From contig NZ_CP018091.1 in NCBI RefSeq assembly GCF_001885215.1, positions 496,001-560,000 of the forward strand: a DNA stretch of 64,000 nt. Direction: 5' to 3'. The translations under genes and the position numbers were made by a program. Of this stretch, positions 40,348 to 50,703 are shown one piece after another; within the stretch, counting starts at the first letter, position 1, and each line of letters opens with the position of its first letter. The DNA comes from Synechococcus sp. SynAce01 (GTDB lineage: Bacteria > Cyanobacteriota > Cyanobacteriia > PCC-6307 > Cyanobiaceae). The notes under the pieces are model-generated. The model did not search any database. It saw only the letters and a list, made by a program, of their open reading frames with translations, and was not told the origin of the DNA.

Positions 40348-41106
40348 GTGGTGGCCCTGTTGGCAACGTCCACCGTTTACACCCCGTTGGTTCGTCCAGC
40401 CCTGAATCCAACGGCGGCGTTTCCCGCCAGCGAGCCATCAGGCCGTGCTGTTGTCCCGGCCCACGCGCTGATCGAGGCGCAGTCGAAGCGCTCGAGGGTC
40501 ATCAAGCGAACAGGCGATCTGTTGTTGTCCCTGGCGGTGCTTGGGCTGGGCAGCCCTTTGTTTCTGCTGTTGGCCATTCTGGTCAAGTTCAGCTCACCGG
40601 GGCCGGTGTTCTACGTCCAGCGGCGGGTCGGGCGCAGTTACAGAGAGTTCGGCTGCATCAAATTCCGAACCATGCGTCCGGACGCCGATCGCATCCTGCA
40701 CGCGCTTCTGGAGCAATCCCCCGGACTTTCCGCCGAGTTCAAGAAAGACTTCAAACTCAAGGCCGATCCGCGCATCACGCCCATCGGCCGGTTCCTGCGC
40801 CGCTCCAGCCTTGATGAACTTCCCCAGTTCCTCAACGTGCTCAGGGGACAAATGAGTGTGGTCGGGCCTAGGCCGATCGTCAGAGCCGAGCTCGAACGCT
40901 ACGGAGACCAGATGGATACGGTGCTGGCGGTCCGGCCTGGCCTCAGCGGCCTCTGGCAGGTGTCCGGTCGCAACAACCTCTCCTACCCGAGCCGGGTCAG
41001 GCTTGATGTCAGCTACGCCAGACGCCAGACCTTCTGGCTCGATCTCACGATCATCATCCGCACCATCGGAGTGATCCTGTTGCCCATGGACAGGGGCGCC
41101 TACTGA
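40348..41106 (+). CDS. polyprenyl-phosphate sugar-1-phosphate transferase (WbaP/exopolysaccharide type)
   Basis: A 252-residue bacterial sugar transferase that loads the first sugar phosphate onto undecaprenyl phosphate. After about 50 polar residues comes one membrane span (LLLSLAVLGLGSPLFLLLAILVKF), then the catalytic domain with GPVFYVQRRVGRSYREFGCIKFRTM, DPRITPIGRFLRRSSLDELPQFLNVLRGQMSVVGPRP and PGLSGLWQVSGRNNLSY. It lacks the extra N-terminal spans of WbaP/WcaJ, so it is the short (PglC-like) form. Works with the preceding GT4. It converges with cobD, overlapping by 7 bases. Confidence 0.93.
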   Translation: MVALLATSTVYTPLVRPALNPTAAFPASEPSGRAVVPAHALIEAQSKRSRVIKRTGDLLLSLAVLGLGSPLFLLLAILVKFSSPGPVFYVQRRVGRSYREFGCIKFRTMRPDADRILHALLEQSPGLSAEFKKDFKLKADPRITPIGRFLRRSSLDELPQFLNVLRGQMSVVGPRPIVRAELERYGDQMDTVLAVRPGLSGLWQVSGRNNLSYPSRVRLDVSYARRQTFWLDLTIIIRTIGVILLPMDRGAY

Positions 41107-42173
41107 GCCAGAACCCTGTCAGCGAGGAGCGCCAGGGCCAGGGCCATCAACAACCAAGCCACTTCCAGTCGCTTGTTCAACGACAGGATCCTCTCAACCC
41201 CGGCTTGATCGACCGCCGCGAATCCGACGCCAAGCAGCGGCTTGAGGCGACGTTCTCCCCGGTAGTGATTGACCCCTCCGAGCTGCACCTGGGCCGCCTG
41301 GGCATAGGCCGCCTGGGAAAGGCCGGCATTGGGGGAAGGGTCACTGCGGCCCTCCCGAAACGCACATCCCACCTGTCCCCACGCCTGCAGGCCCCGGCCG
41401 CTGACCAGGGGGAGGCTCAGGGCCACGAACCGGCAGGGCAACCAGGTGAGCAGGTCATCGAGGCGAGCGCCGGCCGTGCCGAGCCACTGCAACCTTCCGC
41501 GGCGATAGCCCAGCATCGAATCGAGGGTGCTGGAGGCCTTGTAGGCCCAGGCCAGCGTGAGTGGCCCTGGCAGGAAACCTTCGCCCGGATTTGGGGTTGC
41601 TCCCCACAGACCAACTCCCCACAGGCCGAATCCCCCCAGCCCAGCCCCCACCAGCATCCAGAACAGGGGAGCGAACAATCCATCCACGCCGTTCTCGGCG
41701 GCCGTTTCCGCCGCTGCCCGCAGAATGCCGGCCCCATCAAGATTCTCCACATCGCGGCCGACGATCCAGGCCAAGCGAGCACGGGCCCGCTCCAGCCCAT
41801 GCTCGCTTGGCCCATCGCTGGCAGCCCCAGCCTTGTCAGCCCCAGCCTTGCGGCCAGCCAGACCCGCCAGAACGCCTCGCACGGCCCGATCCAGGCTTTC
41901 ACCCGCCAGGCAACTGGCCAGGGCCAGCAACAGCAGCGGCTGGCCGATCAGAGGCTGCGAGCGAGCCAGGGATTCCAGGGCCCAACCCAGGCCGCCACTT
42001 CCGCCCACCAGCAGCACGGTGATCAGGCCACCGGCGAGCCGTAGGCGCCAAGGCTGATCACCTGCCCAGGCCTCGGCCCGTTGGCGCAAAACGGCGATCC
42101 ACCAGCCCATCACCTGAACCGGATGCAGCCAGCCCGGCGGGTCGCCGATCAGCCGATCGAGCAGGCAGGCCAC
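41100..42173 (-). CDS. cobD: adenosylcobinamide-phosphate synthase CobD/CbiB
   Basis: CobD (CbiB) joins the aminopropanol arm to adenosylcobyric acid in cobalamin (in this lineage pseudocobalamin) synthesis at the membrane. The 357-residue product has LLDRLIGDPPGWLHPVQVMGWWI, ARARLAWIVGRDVENLDG, the motif AAAETAAENGVDGLFAPLFW, WAYKASSTLDSMLGY, RLDDLLTWLPCRF and AGLSQAAYAQAAQVQLGG. Multiple membrane spans are predicted. The start is GTG at 42173, the only initiator close to the conserved DRLIGDPP segment. It ends the leftward PIN/TRAM-clpR-clpP3-ilvC run. Confidence 0.94.
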   Translation of the reverse strand: MACLLDRLIGDPPGWLHPVQVMGWWIAVLRQRAEAWAGDQPWRLRLAGGLITVLLVGGSGGLGWALESLARSQPLIGQPLLLLALASCLAGESLDRAVRGVLAGLAGRKAGADKAGAASDGPSEHGLERARARLAWIVGRDVENLDGAGILRAAAETAAENGVDGLFAPLFWMLVGAGLGGFGLWGVGLWGATPNPGEGFLPGPLTLAWAYKASSTLDSMLGYRRGRLQWLGTAGARLDDLLTWLPCRFVALSLPLVSGRGLQAWGQVGCAFREGRSDPSPNAGLSQAAYAQAAQVQLGGVNHYRGERRLKPLLGVGFAAVDQAGVERILSLNKRLEVAWLLMALALALLADRVLAQ

Positions 42174-42217
42174 GGCGACGGCAAGCCAGGGGAGCAGGGC
42201 AGGGTGCGCGGATCCGA

Positions 42218-43243
<1,026 letters not shown>

Positions 43244-43266
43244 CTACGGTTGGGCCGATCCCGCCC

Positions 43267-43869
43267 TCAGGCTTCGCTGGGGTGCGCGATGACCCGATCG
43301 ATCAGGCCGTACTCCATCGCTTCGGCGGCGCTGAGGAAGTAGTCGCGATCGGTGTCCTTGGCAACCTTCTCATCGGGCTGGCCGCACATCTCGGCGAGCG
43401 AGTGGTTGAGCATGTCCTTCATGCGCAGGATCTCGCGGGCTTCGATCTCGATGTCACTGGCCTGGCGTTGGCTGGTGCCACCGAGGGGCTGGTGGATCAT
43501 GATCCGGCTGTGGGGCAGGGCCACCCGCTTGCCCTTGGTGCCGGCCGCCAGGAGAAAGGCGCCCATGCTCGCCGCCAGACCGACGCAAATGGTGACCACC
43601 TCCGATTTGACGTACTGGATGGTGTCGAAGATCGCCAGACCGGCGGTGACCGAACCACCCGGAGAATTGATGTACAGGTAGATCGGCTTGCTGCTGTCAT
43701 CGGAATCCAGATACAGCATCTGGGCCACCAGGCTGTTGGCAATCCCGTCGTTGACTTCCTGGCCGAGAAAGAGAATGCGCTCTACACCCAGCCGGGTGTA
43801 GATGTCGACCCAACGCTCGTACTGGCTGCCGGGCAGACGGTAAGGAACGCTGGGGGTGCCGATGGGCAT
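43267..43869 (-). CDS. clpP3: ATP-dependent Clp protease proteolytic subunit (ClpP3)
   Basis: A 200-residue active ClpP. The catalytic triad is complete: Ser101 in [11 protein letters not shown], His126 in [11 protein letters not shown] and the aspartate in [10 protein letters not shown]. The oligomer contacts [13 protein letters not shown] are kept. Directly upstream lies clpR, and in Synechococcus the ClpP3/ClpR mixed core works with ClpC and is essential. The name ClpP3 rests on this neighbourhood. Confidence 0.95.
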   Translation of the reverse strand: MPIGTPSVPYRLPGSQYERWVDIYTRLGVERILFLGQEVNDGIANSLVAQMLYLDSDDSSKPIYLYINSPGGSVTAGLAIFDTIQYVKSEVVTICVGLAASMGAFLLAAGTKGKRVALPHSRIMIHQPLGGTSQRQASDIEIEAREILRMKDMLNHSLAEMCGQPDEKVAKDTDRDYFLSAAEAMEYGLIDRVIAHPSEA

Positions 43870-43926
43870 GGTGCTGGAAGTGGGGTAGGTGGAACGGGAG
43901 GGAAGGGAAAGGCAGTAGGTAGGCCG

Positions 43927-44601
43927 TCAGGCCGCGCCGGCCACCGGCGCTGGAAGTTCCTTCTGGCTGGTCAAGATCCGATCGATCAAGCCGTACTCCA
44001 GGGCCTCGGGCGGCGTGAGGTAGGTCATCCGATCGGAATCCTTGCTGAGTTGCTCGGCGCTGCGGCCGGTGTTCTCCGAGAGCATGTCGAGCATGGTGCG
44101 TTTGTTGTGCAGCACCTCCTGGGCCCTGATCTGGATGTCACTGGCCTGACCGCGAGCGCCGGAGCGGGGCTGGTGCAACACGATTGAGGCGTGGGGCAGG
44201 GCGGCGCGGTGGCCCTTGGCGCCGGCCGAGAGGATCATGGCGGCGGTGCCCATCGCCTGGCCGATGCAGATCGTGTGGACGGGGGGTTTGACGTAGCGAA
44301 TCGTGTCGCAGATGGCGAAGGCTTCGGTTTCAAACCCGATCGCATCGCCGGTGTACCAACTCGTCCCGGTTGAGTTGATATAGAAAAAGATTGGCTTCTC
44401 GGGATTGTCGAATTCCAGATAGAGCATCTGCGCGACGATCAGCTCGGTCACATCCACGCCCATCTGGCGCTTGGCGTCGTCGTCGGAGAAGAGTGGCAAA
44501 CCCAGATAGACGATTCGCTCTTTCAACAGCAGCGACGGCAGATCCGGCGGCGGTGTGCGCATCGCTGCCGAATCGCCGTAGTAAGGGGCCGACACCGACA
44601 T
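43927..44601 (-). CDS. clpR: inactive Clp protease subunit ClpR
   Basis: A 224-residue ClpP paralogue without catalytic residues. In IGQAMGTAAM the nucleophile position is Gly118 (ClpP: GLAASMGA), and the aspartate position is Met in KDSDRMTYLT. The histidine remains in IVLHQPRSG. A family-specific insert reads FYINSTGTSWYTGDAIGFETEAF. ClpR shapes the mixed ClpP3/R ring and its docking to ClpC in cyanobacteria and chloroplasts. It lies 57 bases upstream of clpP3. Confidence 0.95.
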   Translation of the reverse strand: MSVSAPYYGDSAAMRTPPPDLPSLLLKERIVYLGLPLFSDDDAKRQMGVDVTELIVAQMLYLEFDNPEKPIFFYINSTGTSWYTGDAIGFETEAFAICDTIRYVKPPVHTICIGQAMGTAAMILSAGAKGHRAALPHASIVLHQPRSGARGQASDIQIRAQEVLHNKRTMLDMLSENTGRSAEQLSKDSDRMTYLTPPEALEYGLIDRILTSQKELPAPVAGAA

Positions 44602-44632
44602 CAGGTCTCAACGTTCAACATCAGGCCCGAGC

Positions 44633-45745
44633 CTAGCGGGGGCCAGCTGTGGGCCGAACCACAGCCCCCTCCTTGGGAACGTCTGGATCGCAGCGGGCAA
44701 AGACCATGCGGCCGGTCGAGGTCTGCAGGGCTCCGGTCACGGTGACGGGCAGCCGTTGGCCGATCCGCTTGCGGGCCGCCTCCACCACAACCATGGTGCC
44801 GTCCTCCAGGTATCCGACCCCCTGATCGGCTTCCTTGCCCTCGCGCACGATCTTCAGCTGCAGGGCATCGCCGGGTTGGACCTCTGGCCGCAGGGCGATC
44901 ACCAGGGCGCTCAGATTCATCACCTTGAGTTCCTGCACCTCAGCCACCTTGGCCAGGTTGTAATCGGCGGTGAGCAGGGTGCCGGCCGTATCGGCGGTCA
45001 GCTTGAGCAACTTGTCGTCGGCGCCATTCCCTTCGTAGCGGGTGCTGTTCACCACCAGGCGGCGGCCGTAGCGCTCACGCAGCACCGCCAGCAGGTTGAG
45101 GCCACGGCGGCCCTTGCCGCGTTTTTCGTTGTTGCTGGAGTCGGCCAGCTGTTGGAGTTCGTCGATCACGGCCTGGGCCACGATCACCTGGCCCTCCAGC
45201 AGGCCCGAATCGAGCAGCCCACGGATGCGGCCATCAATGATCACGCTGGTGTCGAGGATCTTGGCGCTGGCGGGTTTCAACACCCCTTCGGCCACCAGCA
45301 GGGCGTCGGTGCTCGCGGGGTTGAACAGGCGCAGCAGGGTGCGTCCGTGCACCTCGGCCAGGTTGTAACCCAGCACCCCGAAGAAGACGTTGCTGAGCAC
45401 CGCCGCCAGGGGCTTCACGAAAATCACCTCCCAGGGAAGCGGCAACAGCAGGATCGGGGCCAGCAGCAGGTTGGCCACCAGCAGGCCCATGATCAGTCCG
45501 ACTGCCCGGCTCACCAGCAGATCGGTGGGCATCGCCCGCACCTGCCGCATCAGTCGGCGGCGCAACAGCTGAAAGAAGAATCCGGCCAACAGGCCGAAAA
45601 AGGCGCCGAAGCCAGCCAGCACCCAGCGCAGGCCCTCCAGGTTCGTGACCTGATCCAGCAACCCAGCAGGCAGCAGGTCGACGCCCAGCCAGCCGGTGGC
45701 AGCGCCGGAGATCAGAAACAACAGCAGGATCAGCGGGTCCACCAT
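44633..45745 (-). CDS. PIN/TRAM domain membrane protein (YacL-like)
   Basis: A 370-residue protein with about four N-terminal membrane spans (residues about 5-130). A PIN nuclease domain follows (ILDTSVIIDGRIRGL, VIDELQQLADSSNNEKRGKGRRGL, and acidic DTAGTLLTADYNLAKVAEV). The C-terminal TRAM domain is PGDALQLKIVREGKEADQGVGYLEDGTMVVVEAARKRIGQ. PIN acidic residues for metal binding are present. Such proteins are linked to RNA processing; the target is not known. First gene of the leftward clpR-clpP3-ilvC-cobD run, 31 bases before clpR. Confidence 0.93.
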   Translation of the reverse strand: MVDPLILLLFLISGAATGWLGVDLLPAGLLDQVTNLEGLRWVLAGFGAFFGLLAGFFFQLLRRRLMRQVRAMPTDLLVSRAVGLIMGLLVANLLLAPILLLPLPWEVIFVKPLAAVLSNVFFGVLGYNLAEVHGRTLLRLFNPASTDALLVAEGVLKPASAKILDTSVIIDGRIRGLLDSGLLEGQVIVAQAVIDELQQLADSSNNEKRGKGRRGLNLLAVLRERYGRRLVVNSTRYEGNGADDKLLKLTADTAGTLLTADYNLAKVAEVQELKVMNLSALVIALRPEVQPGDALQLKIVREGKEADQGVGYLEDGTMVVVEAARKRIGQRLPVTVTGALQTSTGRMVFARCDPDVPKEGAVVRPTAGPR

Positions 45746-45851
45746 GGGTTGGTCTGGGCTGACCGTTGCTCAGAAGCTGCAGCATGGCCGATTCCGGTCG
45801 ATTTGCCTTGCTCGGATTTCCATACCGTTGCCCGCGGCCGGCCCGCGTCCC

Positions 45852-47144
45852 ATGCGTGAACCCCGCAGCGCCTACCTGCACATCCCCTTCTGTCAGCGGC
45901 GCTGCTTCTATTGCGACTTCGCGGTGGTCCCCCTCGGAGACAAAGCCGACGGCGCCCACTCCAACTCGATCGCCGCCTACCTTCCGCTGCTGCACTGGGA
46001 GATCAGCAGTGCCCCATCAGGGCCGCCCCTCTCCACCGTGTACCTGGGCGGTGGCACCCCCTCCTTGCTCACCCCCGAGCAGATCGGCGCCTTGCTCAGC
46101 CGCCTGGACTGCCAGTTCGGCCTTGCTGCCGGTGCGGAGATCAGCATGGAAATGGACCCGGCCAGCTTCGATCAGCGCCGCCTCACCGGCGTGCTGGCCG
46201 CGGGCGTCAACCGCGTCAGCCTGGGGGGGCAGAGCTTCGATGACGCCGTGCTGGAGACGCTGGGCCGCCGCCACCGGCGCGCCGACCTGCTTGAAGCCGC
46301 CGGCTGGCTGGCCCAGGCGCAGCGGCAGGGGTCGCTGGGCAGCTGGAGCCTCGACCTGATCCAGGGCTTGCCCCAACAGGACCTGAACCACTGGCACAAC
46401 CAGCTGCGCCAGGCCGTGGCCGTTGACGCCCCCCACCTTTCGATCTACGACCTGATCGTCGAACCCGGCACCGTGTTCGCCTGGCGCCAAAAGCGTGGCG
46501 CGTTGCCACTGCCCGATTCCGACCTCGGCGCTGACCTGATGGCACTCACCTCCGAGCGGCTGAAGGCGGCGGGCTACGGCCACTACGAAATCTCCAATTA
46601 CGCCAGGCCCGGCCATGTTTCACGCCACAACCGGGTGTATTGGAGCGGGGCAGGCTGGTGGGGTTTCGGGCTGGGAGCCACCTCGGCCCCCTACGGACGG
46701 CGATTGGCCAGGCCACGAACCCGGGCCGCCTATGGGGAATGGCTGAGCGAAGCAACCAACCGAGCAACCAGCCAGGCCGAGCCGGGCCCGACGCCAGGCC
46801 TCACGCCTGAGCAGAGCGCTTCTGAGCTAGGTCTACCGTTTGATGAGCTGTTGATGGTGGGCCTGCGCCGGCGCGAAGGGGTGGCGATGGGGCAGATAGC
46901 GATCGACTACGGCCTCAGCCGCCGCGCACTGGCCTCGCTGCGGCAGCGGCTGCAGCCGTTCCTTGAAGAGGGCCTGCTGCTGATTGAGGGGGACCGCTGG
47001 CGCCTCAGTGACCCGACTGGCCTGGCCCTCAGCAATGCGGTGCTGCGGGAGTTGCTGGGCTGGTGGGATGAGCGTTCTGGGCCCGCACCCACCTCTGAAG
47101 CGCCTCGATCGCCAGACCACGACCATCGATCAGGGCCGGGCTGA
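45852..47144 (+). CDS. hemW: radical SAM haem chaperone HemW
   Basis: A 430-residue radical SAM protein formerly called an oxygen-independent coproporphyrinogen oxidase. The cluster motif CQRRCFYC gives Cys14, Cys18 and Cys21 in [75 protein letters not shown] and the C-terminal [12 protein letters not shown] complete the HemW pattern. The missing fourth cysteine of HemN supports HemW. I start at ATG 45852. Its 3' end overlaps panB on the other strand by 116 bases. Confidence 0.93.
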   Translation: MREPRSAYLHIPFCQRRCFYCDFAVVPLGDKADGAHSNSIAAYLPLLHWEISSAPSGPPLSTVYLGGGTPSLLTPEQIGALLSRLDCQFGLAAGAEISMEMDPASFDQRRLTGVLAAGVNRVSLGGQSFDDAVLETLGRRHRRADLLEAAGWLAQAQRQGSLGSWSLDLIQGLPQQDLNHWHNQLRQAVAVDAPHLSIYDLIVEPGTVFAWRQKRGALPLPDSDLGADLMALTSERLKAAGYGHYEISNYARPGHVSRHNRVYWSGAGWWGFGLGATSAPYGRRLARPRTRAAYGEWLSEATNRATSQAEPGPTPGLTPEQSASELGLPFDELLMVGLRRREGVAMGQIAIDYGLSRRALASLRQRLQPFLEEGLLLIEGDRWRLSDPTGLALSNAVLRELLGWWDERSGPAPTSEAPRSPDHDHRSGPG

Positions 47145-47844
47145 ACGGAGGCTGGCGGCTGCCGAGCCCGAGCAGATCGGCGGTCACCCGCACCTGGCCG
47201 TCGCAGTCGTCACCGGCTCCGATGCCGATCACAGGGATCGCCAACTGCCGCCGCAGCCGGCCAGCCAACTCCGCAGGCACATGTTCGAGCACCAGGGCGA
47301 AGCAGCCCGCCGCCTGCAGATCCTCGGCCTGGCAGCACAAGCGCTCCTGGCTGATCGGGTCGTTGGCCTGGCGCCGATAGCCGAACCGATGCACCGACTG
47401 GGGAGTCAAGCCGAGGTGCCCCATCACCGGGATGCCACTACGCACCAGGCGATCAACCACCACAAGGGTTTCCGGTTCAGCCCCCTCCAGCTTCACGGCC
47501 GCCGCCGCCGTCTCCTTAAGAACCCTTCCGGCTGCCGCCACAGCCTGATCAGGCCCGCACTGATAGCTCAGGAAGGGCAGATCGCAGATCAGCAGGGGTT
47601 GCTGACCGGGCGCTCGGCTCAGGCCCCGGGCCACGGCGCGGGTGTGGTGAATCATCTCGTCGAGCGTCACCGGCAGGGTGGTGGGGTGACCCAGCGCCAC
47701 CATCGCCAGCGAATCACCCACAAGCAGCGCCTCAGCGCCTGCCTCCTCCACCCAGGCCGCCGAGAGCGCATCCCAGGCGGTCAGCAGCCGGATCGGTTGC
47801 CCCGCCTGTTTGCGCTCGATGAGATCACCGGGACGGATCGGCAC
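47029..47844 (-). CDS. panB: 3-methyl-2-oxobutanoate hydroxymethyltransferase
   Basis: PanB transfers a hydroxymethyl group from methylene-tetrahydrofolate to ketoisovalerate, the first step to pantothenate. The 271-residue product has [92 protein letters not shown] and [18 protein letters not shown]. Metal and substrate residues (VGDS, HLGLTPQ) are kept; YDALSA of most enzymes is WDALSA here. The last 38 codons lie antisense to the end of hemW. Confidence 0.95.
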   Translation of the reverse strand: MPIRPGDLIERKQAGQPIRLLTAWDALSAAWVEEAGAEALLVGDSLAMVALGHPTTLPVTLDEMIHHTRAVARGLSRAPGQQPLLICDLPFLSYQCGPDQAVAAAGRVLKETAAAAVKLEGAEPETLVVVDRLVRSGIPVMGHLGLTPQSVHRFGYRRQANDPISQERLCCQAEDLQAAGCFALVLEHVPAELAGRLRRQLAIPVIGIGAGDDCDGQVRVTADLLGLGSRQPPFSPALIDGRGLAIEALQRWVRAQNAHPTSPATPAAPHC

Positions 47845-47867
47845 GACAGGCAGGGCTTCTAATCAGG

Positions 47868-47880
47868 CTTGCTATCATCG
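47868..47880 (+). promoter_or_regulatory. extended -10 promoter of the SRP RNA gene
   Basis: TG at 47870-47871 followed by one base and TATCAT (47873-47878) forms an extended -10 element. Its distance of seven bases to the inferred 5' end of the RNA at 47885 suits transcription start. No good -35 box is seen, which is normal for extended -10 promoters. Confidence 0.55.
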
Positions 47881-47884
47881 CTTC

Positions 47885-47978
47885 GACTCGGACCGATGCG
47901 GCCGGGACGCCCAAATCTGGTCAGAACCGGAAGGGAGCAGCCACACGGGATGCTCCAGGCAGGCGTCGGCTCCGGGTC
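47885..47978 (+). ncRNA. ffs: signal recognition particle RNA (4.5S type)
   Basis: The apical domain GGTCAGAACCGGAAGGGAGCAGCCA (split here: GGTCAGAACC, then GGAAGGGAGCAGCC) is the universal Ffh-binding signature with the GGAA tetraloop. The closing stem pairs GACTCGG (47885-47891) with CCGGGTC (47972-47978), giving a hairpin of about 94 bases, the usual small bacterial SRP RNA size. With Ffh it targets membrane proteins co-translationally. It lies between the starts/ends of panB and ftsZ and is transcribed against ftsZ. Confidence 0.92.
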
Positions 47979-48124
47979 ACCCCTTTTGCAACTTGGCTGA
48001 CTTCAGGACGTTGACCTTGAAGGTCAAATCTGTGGCATGCCAACGCAAGGCCAACGAAATCCAGCCGCACACAACGCAGCTGCACGGTCAGCAGGTAGGG
48101 AATGGCCGGCCCCGAAGCTCCGGG

Positions 48125-49309
48125 TCACTCGTCCTCGGTGCGGGTCTGGCGGTTCAGCAGGAAGGGAGGGATCTTGGCACCCCGTTGATCGCCGGCGGGT
48201 TGGGTCAGAGCAGCAGGCTTGGGGCTGGCGAAACTGGAGGTGACGTTGTCTTGGTGCCTGTAGGCAATGCCACTTTCAAAGCCGGTGGCAATCACGGTGA
48301 CGTGAATCTCACCTTCGAGCTTTTCATCCACCACGGCGCCAACAATGATGTTGGCATCGGGATCAACCAGGTCGTAGATGACCTCGGCGGCATTGGTCAT
48401 GTCCTCCAGGGTCATGTCCTTGCCACCGCTGACGTTGATCACGCAGCCCTTGGCCCCATCGATTCGTGCTGATTCCAGCAGCGGGCTGCTCATCGCGGCC
48501 TGGGCCGCTTCGGTGGCACGGGAGCGGCCTGAACCCACGCCAATGCCCAGCAGGGCTGTGCCGGCCATCGTCATCACCGAACGCACATCGGCAAAGTCAA
48601 CGTTGACCAGGCCGGGTTTGGTGATGATGTCACTGATGCCCTTCACACCCTGACGCAACACGTCGTCGGCGGCGCGGAACGCTTCTTGCAGAGGCGAACC
48701 GGCGATCGCATCACGCAGCCGGTCATTGGGGATGACGATCAGGGTGTCGACATGCTCAGCCAGCCTGGCAATGCCTTCCTCCGCCTGCTTCTGGCGCTTG
48801 CGCCCCTCGAAGCTGAACGGCTTGGTGACGATGCCAACGGTGAGGGCGCCGCACTCCTTGGCGACTTCGGCGAGGATCGGTGCCGCTCCTGTGCCCGTGC
48901 CGCCACCCATTCCGGCGGCAATAAAGACCAGATCAGCGCCCTCAAGCGCCGCCAGCAATTCGGGGCGCGATTCTTCCGCCGCCTTCTGGCCGATCACCGG
49001 GTTGCCACCGGCTCCAAGCCCCCGGGTCAATTTCTGGCCCAACTGCACCCGCTTCTGGGACGCCGACTGCAGCAGCGCCTGAGCATCGGTGTTGAGAACC
49101 CTGTAGCCCACCCCTTCGAGATCGGAGGCGATCATCCGGTTGACCGCGTTACTGCCGCCGCCGCCGACCCCGATCACTTCGATCCGCGCGGTCTGGCTGG
49201 GCACGATGCCGTTGCTGCTGGGAGAAGGGGAGTGGGAGGGTGTGGTCACGGAAAAGTGCAGAGAATCTGGGTAAGTGGAGGTGGTATTGGCGTCAGGTGC
49301 AGTCTCCAC
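48125..49309 (-). CDS. ftsZ: cell division protein FtsZ
   Basis: FtsZ is the tubulin-like GTPase of the division ring. The 394-residue product has a disordered leader of 40 residues (cyanobacterial type), then [17 protein letters not shown], the tubulin signature GGGTGTG (135-141), [17 protein letters not shown], the T7 loop DFADVRSVM and a variable C-terminal linker. The tail ends [16 protein letters not shown], where IPPFL corresponds to the partner-binding conserved tail. It is last of the leftward miaB-ddl-ftsQ-ftsZ run, 111 bases after ftsQ. Confidence 0.98.
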   Translation of the reverse strand: METAPDANTTSTYPDSLHFSVTTPSHSPSPSSNGIVPSQTARIEVIGVGGGGSNAVNRMIASDLEGVGYRVLNTDAQALLQSASQKRVQLGQKLTRGLGAGGNPVIGQKAAEESRPELLAALEGADLVFIAAGMGGGTGTGAAPILAEVAKECGALTVGIVTKPFSFEGRKRQKQAEEGIARLAEHVDTLIVIPNDRLRDAIAGSPLQEAFRAADDVLRQGVKGISDIITKPGLVNVDFADVRSVMTMAGTALLGIGVGSGRSRATEAAQAAMSSPLLESARIDGAKGCVINVSGGKDMTLEDMTNAAEVIYDLVDPDANIIVGAVVDEKLEGEIHVTVIATGFESGIAYRHQDNVTSSFASPKPAALTQPAGDQRGAKIPPFLLNRQTRTEDE

Positions 49310-49420
49310 GAAGAACCCTCATCCATTCGGCTTCGGCAGCATTATGTCTGCCAAACGTGAAACCCCATCTGTTTAAACGATCACTTTTGCTTGGAAGCCT
49401 GATTCGAGAACAATGACCGG

Positions 49421-50296
49421 TCAATTGGTCCCGGCCGTAACGGTCCCGGTGGAACCCTTGGCAGCCTCCTTGGCGGGGGCAGCCGGCAGGCCCAGTTCCG
49501 GCTTGTCGGGATCACTCAGATCAATCGATTGGATGGTTCGGCCCTTGAGTTGGCCTGGCAGCTCCCCGGTGAGGTGATGCATCAGCTCAAGGCGACGCAG
49601 GAGCTGGGCATCGGCCGGGCCCAATCTCACCTGGCCCAGCGCCTTGGTCCGCAGCAAAAGATGGCCATTCGGCTCGAAACGGATCTCTTGCAGTGGGCTG
49701 CCCAGGCTGTTGCGCCGCTCCAGGATCTGGGCCAACGCCGGACGGTGCCACTCCTGCCAGCCCAGCACCGAGACCATCGGCTGCGGACTGGTCCTGGTGA
49801 GGGCGACCTGCTGGTGGCTCAGGCTCATCCAATTGCCCAGACGATCGACGTAGCCCCGCTCAAGACCAGCGCCCTTTCCCCGCTGCGCCCGTGCGACGGC
49901 CTGGCGGTCGACCAGATCGATCCGCAACCGAGGAGGCAGCATCAGCCGCTCAACCTCGACGTTCTCCACCGGCAGCGCCGCCGCCAGCCTCTGCTGCAAC
50001 TGCTTGGGTTGGAGGTTGAGCAGCAGGACGGGGAATTGCAGCCCAGCGGCCTCAACCACCTGATCACGGCTCACCTGCTGGCTGCCGATCACGTTCACCT
50101 GCTCAGGACCGCGCAGGCTCCAGCCATGGCGGAGTAGTCCGTAGCCGAGACCAGCCGCACAGGCCGAAAAGAGGGCCAATCTCCAGAGGTTGTGGAGCCG
50201 CTCCCGGCGGCGCTGATCGCGCAGCTGCCGCCTGCGCTCCACACCGGGAGCTAGGGGCTTTGGGGGGGTTGGGGACTTTGGAGACGTTGGACTCAC
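49421..50296 (-). CDS. ftsQ: FtsQ-type POTRA domain division protein
   Basis: A 291-residue bitopic division protein. A basic, proline-rich cytoplasmic start precedes one span near 37-56 (LWRLALFSACAAGLGYGLLR). The POTRA domain (VNVIGSQQVSRDQVVEAAGLQ, LNLQPKQLQQRLAAALPVENVEVERLMLPPRLRIDLVDRQAVA) and a beta domain follow. FtsQ bridges early and late divisome proteins. The position between ddl and ftsZ matches the classical dcw order. It overlaps the upstream hypothetical gene by 4 bases. Confidence 0.9.
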   Translation of the reverse strand: MSPTSPKSPTPPKPLAPGVERRRQLRDQRRRERLHNLWRLALFSACAAGLGYGLLRHGWSLRGPEQVNVIGSQQVSRDQVVEAAGLQFPVLLLNLQPKQLQQRLAAALPVENVEVERLMLPPRLRIDLVDRQAVARAQRGKGAGLERGYVDRLGNWMSLSHQQVALTRTSPQPMVSVLGWQEWHRPALAQILERRNSLGSPLQEIRFEPNGHLLLRTKALGQVRLGPADAQLLRRLELMHHLTGELPGQLKGRTIQSIDLSDPDKPELGLPAAPAKEAAKGSTGTVTAGTN

Positions 50297-50703
50297 AGCT
50301 CACAACGGGAGCGCGCCATCAGATCATCCATCCAGCGGCGTGCCCGCTCGGCATCGGAGAAATCCAGATCCTTCTGTTCGCCATTGCCGACCAGGCGCAG
50401 GCGGCAACTGCCCTGGCTTTCTTCGGTGAGCGGCGCGTCACCGGAGCCGAGGGCCATCAACTCCAGCAATTCGAGCTTGCTGATCACAAAACTGCCCTGG
50501 GGCTTGAGCTGGCCGGCCTCGAAGCTGCTCCAGGTGAGCACGCCATCGAGCAGCCGGGCGGCGCCGCAGCCATCAAGTTTGGCGAGCTCAGAGCCTTCAG
50601 CCCAGCAGCGGAACAGGCGCTGCCGGCGGCGCTCCAGCCAGCCAAGGGCGGTGAGCATCACAAAGACCACCAGCAGGGGCAACCAGAGCAAGCCGTGACT
50701 CAT
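50293..50703 (-). CDS. conserved membrane protein between ddl and ftsQ
   Basis: A 136-residue protein with an N-terminal membrane span ([19 protein letters not shown]) and a soluble domain ([56 protein letters not shown]). It overlaps both neighbours by four bases, so ddl, this gene and ftsQ are translated as a unit. This placement suggests a role at the cell envelope or septum, but no function is known to me. Confidence 0.78.
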   Translation of the reverse strand: MSHGLLWLPLLVVFVMLTALGWLERRRQRLFRCWAEGSELAKLDGCGAARLLDGVLTWSSFEAGQLKPQGSFVISKLELLELMALGSGDAPLTEESQGSCRLRLVGNGEQKDLDFSDAERARRWMDDLMARSRCEL

